Positions 12,614-24,694 of a stretch of DNA of 64,000 nucleotides are shown piece by piece. This DNA is from Andrena cerasifolii (lineage: Eukaryota; Arthropoda; Insecta; Hymenoptera; Andrenidae): the NCBI RefSeq assembly GCF_050908995.1, contig NC_135121.1:17856001-17920000 (forward strand). Reading direction: 5' to 3'. The stretch's first letter is position 1. Each line of letters opens with the position of its first letter. The position numbers and the translations under genes are program-made. Under the pieces are notes generated by a model. That model was not told where the DNA came from. It was given only the letters and a program-made list of their open reading frames with translations, and searched no databases.

Positions 12614-12978
12614 TTACATGGTCCCGCCTCCGTTGTTATCGATAATCCATTGACACCATTTAGGCATGCTTTCAACTAACTGTTTTGCATACTCCGAAGA
12701 TAAATACCATATTTCTCGAATTTCTCGAGGTAACTGCTTGACCGTGAATTTACGTTTTCCTTGAAGCTTGTGCTTTATGAAACCCCAAACGTTTTCAATT
12801 GGATTCGCATCAGACGAGTATGCAGGCCAGTGCAAACGTTACTATGCTCTTCTCTTCTTTCCACGTCGTGCAAAAGCGGCAAAAAATACGGAGCTCTGTT
12901 TTCTACGGAATCATAAACTAAAATGCCACACGTGTTGATCAGCGTAGTAGAAGACACTTTTCTCCTCCGAATTCTCAA
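12614..12978 (-). pseudogene. Tc1-type DDE transposase remnant, frameshifted and deleted
   Basis: The minus-strand frame 12835-12614 (73 codons plus stop) contains HWPAYSSDANPIENVW, the hallmark Tc1 block around the third catalytic acidic residue (Glu in NPIENVW), followed by a basic GFIKHKL stretch and a normal-looking C-terminus ending WCQWIIDNNGGGTM. Just upstream, in another frame (12978 to about 12840), an eroded region reads PYFLPLLHDVERREEHSNV. This resembles the piece that precedes the catalytic block in the family, but the conserved QQDNA segment is missing. A one-base loss near 12840 separates the two frames. The N-terminal helix-turn-helix half and the first two catalytic Asp residues are absent. 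The fragment cannot encode an active enzyme. It lies wholly inside the TIR-bounded element. Confidence 0.85.
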
Positions 12979-13042
12979 GGACTCACCCCTTAAAGTACAG
13001 GGCCGTGGCTACGAGGAACACGCTCTTGTGGGACAGACTATA

Positions 13043-15160
13043 CAGAATTTATTTTGTGGAATTTATAGCTGTTACCTTCTATTCTTTGTGTGCTAGAGTT
13101 TCACGAGATTTAAGGGTTTTTATGGCAAGACAGTGCTCTGGGACATCGAGTATTTATTTACCTCATAACCCCCCAGGGGTTGGTTATGCTTTACGAAATA
13201 TATAGCACCTATATATACATTCTTTGAAGACATAGAATCTGAGTTCCTTTCTCAGTGTTTAATAATGTAAATTTGATTCAATGTTAATTCTAGTCAAGTA
13301 GTCTTTGGAAGCACGCAACATCTTAAACACGTGTGAAATATATTTTCGTGTAATACTTCCTACAAAATTGAAAGTAACATTAGGAGGGGATAATTTGCGC
13401 GATGCTTCCTCCTACATTCTTCCGCGTACACTTACTTTTATTGCGCTGTTTACTCGTTAGGACGCTGATACGGAATGCAAAGACGTCGTAACAAGACGAC
13501 CAGCTTACTATTCATAAAATACGTGGGAGTGGCTACTGACGTAATGCCCTGGGCGAGTATCAGTAGATTTCATTGTCAAGGGAGGGCCGGAAGTCGCGTC
13601 GTAAAAACTTGGCACGAGTTCATCTTGGACGGAGAAGCCAAGGAGGATCGAGAACGGGCGAAGATTTTTACGATTCCGTCAAAGTACCGCGCCTCACCAT
13701 CCGTAGATATATAAGGTTACCGAAGGGATCTATTAATTAATTCCCTGCCCGGTCAGCAATACTAATTTCAACCATGCGCAAAACTTCCAATGAAGCTTGT
13801 ATTAATTTAAATCAAGTATCTTTGGTACGCGTAATATCTACCGAAACCTTATTCACACTTTATAGAAATTTTGTAATTTCTGTACTCGTTCGAAGGATTA
13901 ATTTCCCCAAACGAAATGTAAGGAAAACATTCTCTAAACAATTGAAACGAAGATTAAACATGTTTGAGTAAAAAATCTTTATGTTCCTTTTCATAATCGA
14001 CTTCTCACCATCACCAATTATTCCCCACAAAGTTCCTGTACATTCTCATTGAACAATGAAAAGTCTCATCTCTGTTTGTTGCCCCATGAAACACTGTTCA
14101 CCAGAATTAATTTGATGACGAATGTGTGGAATGTAAACAGAAGAGTGCAGAAGCAGTTTGCTACCACGACTTAACCATCGTACATCCAAACGCTATTTAC
14201 CATCGAGCGAAATTCAACCGTGCATCTATCTCTGGCCTAAAAGCGACCGCTGCCCAGCAAGAAGGCAGCCACCCTCTCAGGTGAATTGCGGCAATAGCAC
14301 ACGCGAATACCACCTACAGGATCAATCATATCGAGCAATAAACTGGCGGGCGAAACGATTCCGCAGCAGCCCCGTAAACTTTTAGCGCGAAACATGCGCT
14401 CGTAATTGGGTTATGTGCGCTGTTTACGGCTTCCCGTAATTGATCTTTCGCTCGGCGTCTCTAAAATCAACCTAGAAATAGGGTGGTTTCATATTTTCGA
14501 AGCTGCACAAGTTCGAAAGTTCTGATAGTAAAACAGGCGCACAGAAGAGCACGGAATTTATTGTTAAACAAGACAAGCTTAACTATCTCTGTAACTCGTT
14601 TCACGACGTTTGTGCCACTTATTCCCGGCTGGACATTTAATTCAGCCTCGATCTGAAATTTAGGAACGCTGGAAAAATGCACGCGTGTCAATAGATTGTC
14701 GAAATTTTCATGAAACGAATGCCGGTGGAAGAGATCGAAGGTTTCATGGTGGAAATGCGTTTAGAAACTTTCCATGGCACTGAAACTCGAGAGACAAATG
14801 TCTAGTGTGCAAGAGCAGTTACGAAACCGCGTGTAGACATCAATGAGCCTTTAATGAAACTATATTGCTACGATATATTTCACTTGATATCAACTTTAGG
14901 AATTAGCAACCCAGTACTCTGTCACAGTGTAGCCTCTTTTTGCCGGTGGACGCCAGGAAATAGTAGATTCTTGGCTGCGGACCAGTGAAACGCCCGCGAA
15001 CATCGAGGCAAGATGGTTGAACAAAAGAAAAGTCAATCTACTGGGAAGAGATATCGAGACGCGTCCTGCTGGAAACTCCATTAAAACCACCATTCTACGC
15101 TCGGTGCTTCTGACACTGACACCTTGAAAAGAGTGTAGCCGTTACGGTTTCAAGCGTAGA
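13043..15160. other. No supported gene
   Basis: Mixed composition. Nothing beyond short unsupported frames was seen. Confidence 0.5.
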
Positions 15161-15590
15161 ATAACCCTTAGTATCGTAGCGTAACACCGGTGTTACAAGA
15201 ATTGAAAGAATTGTGCGCGCCGTTTGGGAGCTTTTTCATGAACTTCAAAGCGTTACTTTACTATTGCCATGTGTAACAACTCTCCTTAGGTCAGAAATAC
15301 ATTCGTAGAAATTCTACTGTGATACACTGGTTCGTATTGTTGATTAAAATTCAGTGGCCAGGGCCACTGAAAGTACCAGGTAAATGCTAATTTTTTCTCT
15401 CAATTATTTCGGTTTTAATTTTTGAATAAATTTCATGTCGAACATAACACTGTGTGTGACACTAGTGTAACACTTGTTACATATGGTAATAGTAATGTAA
15501 CGCTTTAAAGCTCGTGAAAAAGCTCCCAAATGGCGCGCACAATTCTTTCAATTCGTGTAACACGGGTGTTACGATATGATACTAAGGTAA
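15161..15590. mobile_element. piggyBac-like MITE, copy 1
   Basis: The left end is CCCTTAGTATCRTA, with an inverted right end containing GTGTTACGATATGATACTAAGG. Sub-terminal arms of about 100 bp share AGAATTGAAAGAATTGTGCG and GGGAGCTTTTTCATGAA-type blocks. The flanking TTAA has decayed (ATAA on the left). The interior contains CCAGGGCCACTGAAAGTACC, also found inverted in the copy at 25862-26388. Confidence 0.7.
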
Positions 15591-15794
15591 AACAGGGACA
15601 ATAACGAAGCAAAGGGAAGGTGAAATAAGTGCGGAGCAGAGACAAGTCGAGACAACTCGATCTCACGGTTCACATGATATCAGTCTCAGGAAAAATATGA
15701 TTCACACCTATCTACCAATTGACCACCTGCGACTAACTGGAAGCTCAATCTGTCCATTCAACCAATACAATTCTTACTGCTCTTAATTCGCTAA

Positions 15795-16570
15795 TAAGAG
15801 ACATTTCGCAACTGTTACACGCCGATTTTTATGAGATTCACGTAGATTATAGTTCTCGAAAAAATATTTGACACCTATTTTTTTATCGGCAATGATACAT
15901 ATCTAGGGGGTGAATTTAGCCAGCAGAGTTGGGGGTTAAAAACTCGTTTGCCCCAATATCTCGGAAAGTATGCACTACAGAGGAAAATTTTTCAGACGAA
16001 AATGATGTATTTTTTAATAACAAATTCAGTCGCGTAATCAGATTCGTAATACGTTAATTTATTTTAAAACGGGAGCCTCAGGGTACATTATCGTAAAGGA
16101 CGTACAATTTTTATATTGTGTTCTGTATCTTTAATTATCTTTATTATTATTGCGAAATAAAATTTTACATCCTTTACGATAATGTATCCCTGATGCTCCC
16201 GTTCCCGACGCGGAGCGAGTTCAATATAGCGTATCTAATTTATACTAAAAAGTCGAAATTGAAAAATTGAAAGCAACGTAGCTTACGTTGACAAATTTGC
16301 CCGAAAATGGATCAACAATCTATAAGAAAAACGAGTGAAAAATGAGTACTCTGTAATATATTCTTCAAACATATTAATGCATTACGAATCTGCTTGCGTG
16401 GCTGAATTTGTTATAAAAAAATACATCATTTTAATCTAAAAGATTTTTCTCTATACTGCATACTTTGCGAGCTATTGGAGCAAGCGTGTCAAATATTTTT
16501 TCCGAGACCTATAATCTACGCAAACCTCAGAAAAATTGGCGTGTAACAATTGCGAAATGTCCCTTGTAAG
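15795..16570. repeat. Concentric inverted repeats, probable MITE
   Basis: The outer arms begin near GACATTTCGCAACTGTTACA on the left and end near its diverged complement at 16560. Further matching blocks (TAGATTATAG, AATATTTGACAC, AAAGTATGCA, ATAACAAATTCAG, GCAGATTCGTAAT on the right arm) pair in order. Unpaired insertions lie between the blocks. An independent inner pair is listed separately. Confidence 0.6.
16070..16201. repeat. Inner inverted repeat with about 33-nt arms
   Basis: CGGGAGCCTCAGGGTACATT at 16070 pairs with AATGTATCCCTGATGCTCCCG ending at 16201. ATCGTAAAGGA extends the stem. The loop is AT-rich. It sits between the arms of the larger repeat and looks like a separate small insertion. 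Confidence 0.6.
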
Positions 16571-16983
16571 TGTATGTACCATTTTCATCATAGAATATCA
16601 ACAAATGCACCGTCATAGAATGTCAACAAACATACTTAAGCCTTTCCAACGCACTGTATCCATGAATTAATATGCTCCCACATTCCACGTCGAATGACCC
16701 ACTCGCTCTAAAAAAGAATACACAGCCTAACTCATTAAAGATGTGTCCCACGACACTAAATGCTGCACAGCACGCGTGCCAGAGTATCTCGTTTATGGGG
16801 CACGAATTACGGCAGCTTAAAACGAGAAATGAAGTCCTTTCGAGGACAAGCGTGCTCTGTGTCGCGGAGAAGAAGACAGAGAAGCTGGAGGAAAAACGAG
16901 AAAGGGGAAAAGGTAAACGAGGAGTCCTAGATAGGATCCTTTGCCTCGAGTATTCCATGGTGGTGGAAAAGTGGCCCCTCTTT

Positions 16984-16991
<8 letters not shown>

Positions 16992-17016
<25 letters not shown>
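16992..17016 (+). repeat. CT microsatellite
   Basis: About twelve consecutive CT units. The surrounding overlapping frames are low-complexity shadows of this tract. Confidence 0.95.
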
Positions 17017-18789
17017 GGGGCTTTTTTCTTCGCGGAAAGTTTCCGCCTGGAAAAGGCGACACAGGAACGATACCCCGGCGCGAGTAATTGCTTCGACACA
17101 AGAATGCAATATTCTTCCTCTGTCTACAACGATTCCCGTATTTTTTCCACCCCCTCATCCCGGCGGTTCGTCCCCCCGCGTGCCAGTCTGATGTCTTATT
17201 ACGACGTTGCCTCGCGTTCCGCTTGAATTTAATACGGATACCACGGAATACTTTTGCTGTCTCCCCGTTTGACGAGGCATTCCCGCGGAATCGTTTAATG
17301 AATCGTCCCGAGGGACCCTGGTCGAAACGCTCCATTCAACCTAGTTACATCTCAATCAGATTTTCGTGGATACACCAGCACCGTAGACGAACTTCGCCTG
17401 CTCGCCCCACTTTCAATTTTCGACACGCCAGTCGTCGACGAATAATTATGTGAACTCATAAAGAGGCGCAAAAGATGCTTTTCTGGGTCGAAGAAGAAAC
17501 ACTCTAAGTGGCCGCAGAGATGATTGTAATCGCGTCAATGCGACTCTTCTGAGCGGAAGATGATATGTAAACTTCAGGGAATATGTTAGAAATTGTATTT
17601 CTATTTAGAAATAGTTATAAATGTGCAAACCAGTGCTTCTAAAATATTTTAGCTGGTCGATGAAAGCGCAGTCTTTAACTTGCGCGCACAAAAGGCAAGA
17701 ATTCGATAAACAGATTCCATGGCGAAGTTTTTACATTCAAAGTCCCTTGGACTGCTAAGAAGAAAACATCGATTCCTCATAAAATCTTCTTATTCCTTCG
17801 AGACTTTGCAATTCCTCCTCGTTTCGGTGAAAGAACCGCCACAGAATAAACGTCCATAGTTGATCTACATATGAAAGACGACGTTACTCAGCGATAAACG
17901 TGGTTTCTAAGAGAGTTACGTCGATATTATGCCGCGAAATATCTTCGAGAGCATCTTTCCTTCCCCCTTCCCGTTTTTACGGCCAGTTCCTCGCGGACAC
18001 GGAATATTAATTCGCGGAATTACAGTAACGCCCGGGGGACGTATACAAACGATATTATGGTAATGCCCGGCGGAGCTGATTTTTACTTGACTTGCAATTC
18101 AAACGAGCTACAATGGAAATCCAGTGCCCAGTGAATTCTCCGACGCAACCAGAAACGTAATTTCCCGACTCTGACAAACCATGTATTGATATCTGAAAGA
18201 GTGACTCGGGATGCGGTTACTTTGTTGGGTCGAGAAGTTTAAATCGAAAGCGCAGAAATTTCGGTTAATTCTTTTCAGCGGGCAGAATATTCGAGACGCG
18301 AGAATTCAGGCCATTTCGTACTAAATTGTAGATCGACAGTTTCTGTTTTCGCTTATACGAGCAAAGATGGCTGCTCATAGTTTCCTCGAGTCAATCATTC
18401 CGAGCTGGCCAACCCTGACACGAGATTCGGCAGGACCAAGCTTCGACCGTCACGTAGCAGGTAATATGCAAATGACATATCGTCACGGCGAAATTTATTC
18501 ATAGCTGCGGCCTCCAAGTTCGCCCCGGGCATTTCGTGTTCCCCAAAATTGTTGTAATGAACTTACGTCCGCGCAAAAGTTACACCCTGCTCACTGTGTC
18601 CGAATTTTTGCTAGCGACGAATCCAAGCTTAAAAATCGATTCTCCCTGTTGAAAATGATCGGTGAAATTCTCGCGTCGGGCTGTGCCTCAAATCGTTCGC
18701 TCTTTCAAACACCATGCGAAAGAATCTTCAAGGTAGGACGGATTAAATATCCAACCAGAAAAGTGTAGGTACGTGTTAAAAGGACTTAC
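17017..18789. other. No supported gene
   Basis: GC-moderate sequence flanking the CT repeat. Frames on both strands are shadows. Nothing else recognised. Confidence 0.5.
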
Positions 18790-18891
18790 TATCTGCATGT
18801 TGCAGAAAGAATTCGATCGATGTATCAGCAACCAAGTGCCTACAGGAAGCAACGACAATTTTGTGGTAACCAGAATTCGATTGCCACAATT
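18790..18891 (-). CDS. Possible exon C, phase-compatible with exon B
   Basis: On the minus strand a weak acceptor (cttctgtaacag) is followed by 102 open nucleotides and a good donor (CAGATA|gtaagt). Taken in phase 1, the leftover G of exon B plus AA makes a Glu codon and the frame reads 33 residues, LWQSNSGYHKIVVASCRHLV and onward to FFLQHAD, leaving in phase 1 again. Unlike exon B this stretch contains Cys, His and hydrophobic residues. A second frame is also open across the block, which weakens the case. The same frame stays open far upstream on the minus strand (to about 19234) by chance or otherwise. The phase match has a one-in-three chance of being accidental and the pyrimidine tract is poor, so this is only a candidate. 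Confidence 0.28.
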
Positions 18892-21298
18892 CTGTTACAG
18901 AAGCTGAGAATGCGGAATTGCAGTTAATTACTGATAACAACCGCCATGTAACGAGTGACCATCCCCGAATCAACTTAGCCGCTTGCGGATCATTAGCCCA
19001 GTTTCCCCTCCCCCCCGGGGGCCTTTCTTCCGCCGGAGAAAACAACCCCAGAGACACGCGACGGCAATTAGGATGTCCGTGTATCGAGAAAAAGCAAATC
19101 GAACACGAGGTACGACACGACCAACCGAGCAGCACAGTTTTGGCATCGGGCGGATGGCACGCGGCTGTTGGCTCGCCCCCTTGAAACCCGATATTTTTTT
19201 GGCCGGGGCGCTGGCTCTGTGAATCACGCGTCAAAGGATGAGAGATTGCACGATGTTACTGCATTCTATTGCAATTACGTGTCGCGACGAAGGATTCGAC
19301 ACGTAGTTTCGTTCCTCGTAAATACACCCCGATGCGACAACGTCCGCGTGCATCGGTGTAAAGCGTTCGTAATTTACGGGCCCCTTGATCGTTCCCGAGA
19401 GATTTATGCCAGCACAGTCGACGCGAGAATGAGCACATCGAAGATCCGCAACGCCAGACTTCGTGGCAGTGTCTTTCAGTTATTTATTTAAGACGGAGGA
19501 ACGTTGTGAGATCGTGCCCGACATTTCGCATTCCATTGTACTCAAAAGTCATCTACGTTTCGAGTAAATCTCTGAAGAAAATTATCTGATACCTCCGAAC
19601 TATGTACGATGCTTAGGCCAATTCTTATCGATACCTTTGCCTCAAAACTCAAGCTCTGTTCTGAAATACATCGGTGGCAGACAGAGTTGCGGACAATTTT
19701 AAGCTACCTGTTTTAAATATACCTATCCCGAATCGCTTAGCCGTTCTGGAAATGGGGCGCGGGCGAGTTAAGGTGCACGAGGTTCGATTAAAACGTCTAG
19801 CAGTGGCTCCAACACTCTAGAAAGGCGTCTTGATTACCGTGCAACGTGTCCCGAGGATACAATGCGAACATTTTATAGCCAGTGTACAACGGGCACGGTC
19901 CCCTTGTACATGCCAGAAACAATGGGTATTATATACCGAGGCGTATGCACGGAAATGGCCTCCCCCTACGTGTTCGAACTAGTTGTAACTCACTGTTCAA
20001 CTGTGCCCGTTGACGACCAGCGCAACAATTACGTTAATGCATTGTCCTCGGTTCCTTCGTCTAACGACTCTAAAACGATCGACGTCCTGCCCTTTCGCTC
20101 AATTAAATTAAAACCGGATTAGAGGGGGCTGGATTAAAACGCGCGACTTCGAAACTCGCCCCTTCGAGGCTCGTAAATACCTGATCCGTTTCGAAGACGA
20201 ATTTAATGAGCTAAACGAGCTTGGACGAACACAAAAGGACTTCGTGGGGAAGAATGTAAGGCACCGCAATATTATAAGTGGTGTGTGAGAGTATTGGGAA
20301 TTTTTCAAGGATATTCTGTTTGCAACAGTGTATATCTAGATATCTTTATACTCCTCCGGGGATATAAATATTGGTTACGTGGAAATTGTAGTGGTGTAGT
20401 AGAAAAAAAATTGAAGCGAGGTTATTACTTTTTTTCGATTTGAAGTGTAACAACATTTGGTAATGCGCAATCGTGTGCTTTATGTACTGGAACACCCCAG
20501 TCAAGCGCAGGCATGTATGATTGACTTTTGGAAGCGGTTCACTGGAACATCCAGCTGCACCCAGGGAAAGCTATTTTTTCACTGTAACGCGTTTTGAGAT
20601 GGAGAGTTACTGTATTTTCAGATTTTGGTATTTCGTTTATAATAAAGGATAATCGGCAGTAAATGATACTGCTTCGTTAAGCATTTTTGTGAAGTCGATG
20701 TTAGTTCTAGAATGGAGGAAGTCAGTGTCTGATTTATGCAAGGCAATTCTACTTAAATTCGCATAGTCATTGGACTGACATGTTTGTTACTTTAATTTGA
20801 TATGGAATGCGTAGCAACTATATTTCTACAGTTTTCCTTTTAAAACAGAATACTTGGTTGTACTGCGCTTTTTAGTAAAAATAATATTTCGAAAACAAAA
20901 TGGACTTTTAATGATCTTCAATGCTATATGCACCGACAAGATTTCTGTTTTAATATGAATCATAGATATTTTGAATTTATTATGATCCTGTTCGGAGTGG
21001 CACATCAAATAATAAATTAATGAATATTCTCCATAACGAAACATTTCAATTTCACGAAGCCTGAATTAATGATTAAGTTTCTCTTTGGACTAGCACACAC
21101 GATTTTCTGACTATAAATAACACTTCGATTGGTTGTCCTTCAATATTATTTCTACTTATAAATATCCATTTCTTTCATCCGGCGAGAGTTGTGCGGAAGC
21201 GTTTAATGCTCCGCGGAGCAAGTAGAGTAGGTCGATAATGGCCAGACAACCGCGCGCGAACTATATACCGTAAAAATACCACTGGAAACTATATTTAC
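18892..21298. other. No supported gene, intronic if exon C is real
   Basis: GC-rich to about 20200, then AT-rich to exon B. No repeat or RNA gene recognised. Confidence 0.5.
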
Positions 21299-21436
21299 CC
21301 GTATCGTTGTCTCCTGGAACACCAAGACTATCACTATTGTCATTGATGAAGGCCTCCGCCGTCGACGTGAAGGTCTGAGGCGATAGTGTGAGGTCCGGCC
21401 CGCTCTCACTATCGAACAACTCCAAATTCCCGTTGC
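21299..21436 (-). CDS. Internal coding exon B of the same unrecognised gene
   Basis: On the minus strand the acceptor tatgggtttcag ends at 21437 and the donor ACGG|gtaaat begins at 21298. The 138-nt block is open throughout and symmetric in phase (1-1). After the split Gly codon shared with exon A it encodes 45 residues, beginning NGNLELFDSESGPDLTLSPQ and ending SLGVPGDNDT, then one base of the next codon. The peptide is acidic, rich in Ser, Thr and Asp, almost free of basic residues and without Cys, which is typical of a disordered regulatory or activation-type segment. That functional reading is inference only. Because the exon is a multiple of three it could be skipped without a frameshift. 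It lies about 33.4 kb downstream of exon A in gene direction. No family was recognised. Confidence 0.66.
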
Positions 21437-23972
21437 CTGAAACCCATAAAAACCAACAAACATTTAATCTCTTTGCTTCACTGGCATTCTAAACTTATCA
21501 CTATTCAATTTCATTCTCTCTTCAAATAGCAACGAACCCAGCTTATTAATAAACTAATTAAGGTACACAAGCAGCAAGCTGATCCAATTTTATATCTCTC
21601 GACGCACAAAACTGAACTCGTAGCTTGTACAGACACCTTATATTTCATATAACATACGCATTCTTGTAAGGAACGACCATCGTGCGAAAGTAGCTTGAAT
21701 GAATATAATAACGAGCTTGCGTTACGATGCAAGCGAATCACCGAGCAGTGTCTATATGTAAAATGGAGCACGATCATTTCCCGACAGACGCGTTTCTGCG
21801 AATCGATGTCGAAATCAGGAGCCTGGTTAATGAATCGGCGTGAAAAATTGCTCGCGCGTGCACACGTCATCGTCCTCTCTCGTCGCGAATACGTTCGCCC
21901 TCGTTTTCTACGGCCGCGTTACACGCAGAAGCGAAATCTCGCGCGCAGTTGATCCCTCTCGATGCCAGCTTGGGCGACCTCGAGGTTGGCAAACGGTGCT
22001 AACAGATGGACAAGATTCCTCGCGTGTTACGAAGGGCGAGTGGCTCGAAAATAATTGGCATCGCTCCTCGCGATATGATCCTGACGCACCGCTGGTCGTA
22101 GTAACGCGTCCACGTGTCCGGTCTTATTACCAAGCGGGGCTAATCACTCTTAGACAACTTTTCCTGAGCATTCCCAGCTTAATTAAATGTTACTTGGTGG
22201 ATACACATGTTCCGAATTTTTTTTAATAACACAAGCTGACAGGGACTCTAATCCCTCAGTCTCTCTAAGCCCCTCGTTCAGCTATAGGTTCATTTAAAAC
22301 TCTCTGCAGGAAAGAATAACATGCAGATTGCACGTACTCCCCTGCTCGGAAGAAAGAGAACTACCAAGCAGGGCTTAGATTGTGCAAGCAGAGCAAAGAG
22401 ATCGCCGTTGGACCAGGACTAGGAAGTAGCCAAAGGAGTCCATCGATCACTTTCATCATCAGCGACGGGAACACGGCGTAGTTAGGCGGCAGTGGGCTAA
22501 AGAGTTAAACGAGAACTCCTCGGGCACGAGAGGAGTGTCGCTTTCGCATATTCCACGGCGCACTGACAACAACGCTCGAGCACACTCAGAAGAACTAGCA
22601 GCCAGTGGAGGATCTCTCGAGACCTTAGGTGGCCTTCGCGATCCGAGGACAACTGCTGCCAAGTGGTACCAAACTTTCTGCTGTGGATTTTAGGTTACAA
22701 AGCCCTCCCCCCTCGCGATAAACGACCTCAACTCCGTCGTTTCCGCTCGACAGAGCCCCGCGTTACGAATTGCCGTCGCCTACAACGGACAGCATGCTTC
22801 CAACTCGCGAGGAAGCCGCTGTCCCAGGCGTGCAATCGATCCTGCAGAATCTCTATATTAACGTCACACCGTTTCGTTGCCTGTTACGAGCTCGAACCTC
22901 TCCTCAACGTTACCAACGGATCCAGGGCTTAATCTGCTCTTGAGTACCACCACCGCGCACGTCTCCGAGTGTATAAAACGAAATTAAGAGACGGGTACCT
23001 TGTCAGTTATGGAGATCCAAGTGCAAGGGCCTTCTAAACTTCGGAACACTGATGGGCCACAAGAACAGAATCATCTACCTTACACCAGCAACTCTTATTC
23101 ATATCTCTTGGAGACGACACTTTAATCATCGTTTTCACCGGAATAAGAGAACCTCCCGACGAAGAGGGATATTTCACGAGGAGATTTAGCATTGAAAGAA
23201 AACAAATCAGGCTAAGAACAGCAATGGTGCGATTGCAGAGGAAGACCGTCGTCGCACGAAGCAGCACTAATCGCGTACGAGTGTCCGCGTTAATTCAAAG
23301 CGACGGTATGCACCACGTCCAGGATTAACATATTCCGGACTATCCGCTCCGCGTTCGTGTTAACGTTCGACGCTGTTGGGTTAGTTAAATACGTAAATAC
23401 AAACGGCGGAATACGCTGGACGCATTAGCCGATTACGGGAGATCGATTTAACACGCGCGCACGGAACGCGAGGCACACTCGAGCGTGGCTTAAGTCGAAC
23501 TGCTTTGGTTTTCCTCGTTTCGAAGGCTAACCCCTCTCTAGCGTGGGCTCGAGAAAATTATGAGACGTTGCTTGTGGTTTCTTAGACTTCGACGTTTATG
23601 GCTGGCGTTAGTGTGCCTGGTTTAATCGCCTCATCGTTCAGTTCAAGCTTCTGTGGGATATTTGAAGTAATGTTAAGGTGCATTGATGTGGGGAGGTTGA
23701 GTGCCATACATTGGGGGAACATTGACAGTTCATTGACGTGTATTAAAGGAGGAAATGGACAAAATGTTTGTGCACTTTCACACTTGTAGGGCAATCACAA
23801 AAGATGCAGTGTTATAATAGGATATATTTGTAAAGCAAATGTAAGAATGTTAATTTTTATATTATATAAGAAGAATAGAATTTTTATATTATACAATAAA
23901 CCTGCTAATATTCTCCCAGGTTACAATACATCTGAATTTATTGGCTACTTAAATTAAACTAAAGTAAATCTA
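21437..23972. other. Intronic; possible core promoter-like pair only
   Basis: A TATAAAA at 22972-22978 lies 33 nt before a TCAGTT initiator-like site (23003-23008) on the plus strand. A hydrophobic minus-strand frame occupies 23034-23294. Neither is supported further. Confidence 0.35.
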
Positions 23973-24694
23973 ATTAGGGGTTATGCCTAGTCAGCTTTCG
24001 AAAATAAACGCGATTTTCGGGAATTTTTTGTGGAATATCTACTCTATATTTTTTTTACAACTATTCGCTTACTTCAAAAGTACATATATGCAGCAACTCT
24101 CAGTAATTTTGTTACAGAGAAACATTAAAAAATGAACGAATAACAGCCATTCTCGCGGAAGCTGTTTTGATAAAGGCGCTGTACGGTGAGCAAGTTTTCT
24201 CTGAGTGGGATCATTTAAAATTAAAAATTCAAAAACATTCTGTTAATATATGGTTGAATTCAGTAGATGAACGAAGGTTTCTCTCAAAAAGTTGGATTGT
24301 GACAAAATGCCGGCCGTTTAAAGCAAAACCACGCTTTTTCTATGTCTGAATTGTTCGTTTCTTGTTAATTAAAAATAGAATTTTTGTTAAAATGAAAAAT
24401 CCTTCGTTCATCTACTAGTCCTTGGTATATAAAAGAAGTCTGCAAAAGTTTAGGCCAATCGATACAGCGGTTTCCGAAATATCTTGCTCACCGATATCAA
24501 AACAGCTTCCGCGAGAATGGCTGTTATTCGTTCATTTTTTAATGTTTTTCTATAACAAAATTACTGAGAGTTGCTGCATATATGTACTTTTAAAATAAGC
24601 GAATAGTTGTAAAAAAAATATACAGCAGATATTCCACAAAAAATCCCCGAAATTCGCGTTCTTTTTCGAAAGCTGACTAGGCATAACCCCTTAA
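23973..24694. mobile_element. TTAA MITE with arms of about 210 bp
   Basis: The left arm (23977-24194, starting GGGGTTATGCCTAGTCAGC) is inverted at 24483-24690. Right TTAA is intact and left TTAA has lost one base. Arms match almost base for base apart from a 10-nt insertion on the left near 24171-24180. The central 290 nt are unique and non-coding. A half copy occurs at 43684-43799, so it is a dispersed family. Confidence 0.85.

Larger units (their letters stand above)
12086..13040 (-). mobile_element. Internally deleted Tc1/mariner element with both terminal inverted repeats
   Basis: Two 30-31-nt inverted ends share AGTCTGTCCCACAAGAGCG and differ by one substitution and one indel. Each is flanked by a TA dinucleotide (12084-12085 and 13041-13042), the Tc1/mariner target-site duplication. 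The element is about 955 bp, shorter than the 1.3-1.7 kb usual for a full copy. Its minus strand encodes the damaged C-terminal part of a transposase. Non-autonomous by sequence. Confidence 0.85.

Noticed and set aside
16623..17335. Several 60-184-codon frames on both strands
   Set aside because: They overlap the CT microsatellite and share low-complexity Glu-Arg or Ser-Leu runs. They are compositional shadows.
19886..20012. Inverted CAACGGGCAC / GTGCCCGTTG pair as a regulatory hairpin
   Set aside because: Arms are only about ten bases and more than 100 nt apart, which is expected by chance.
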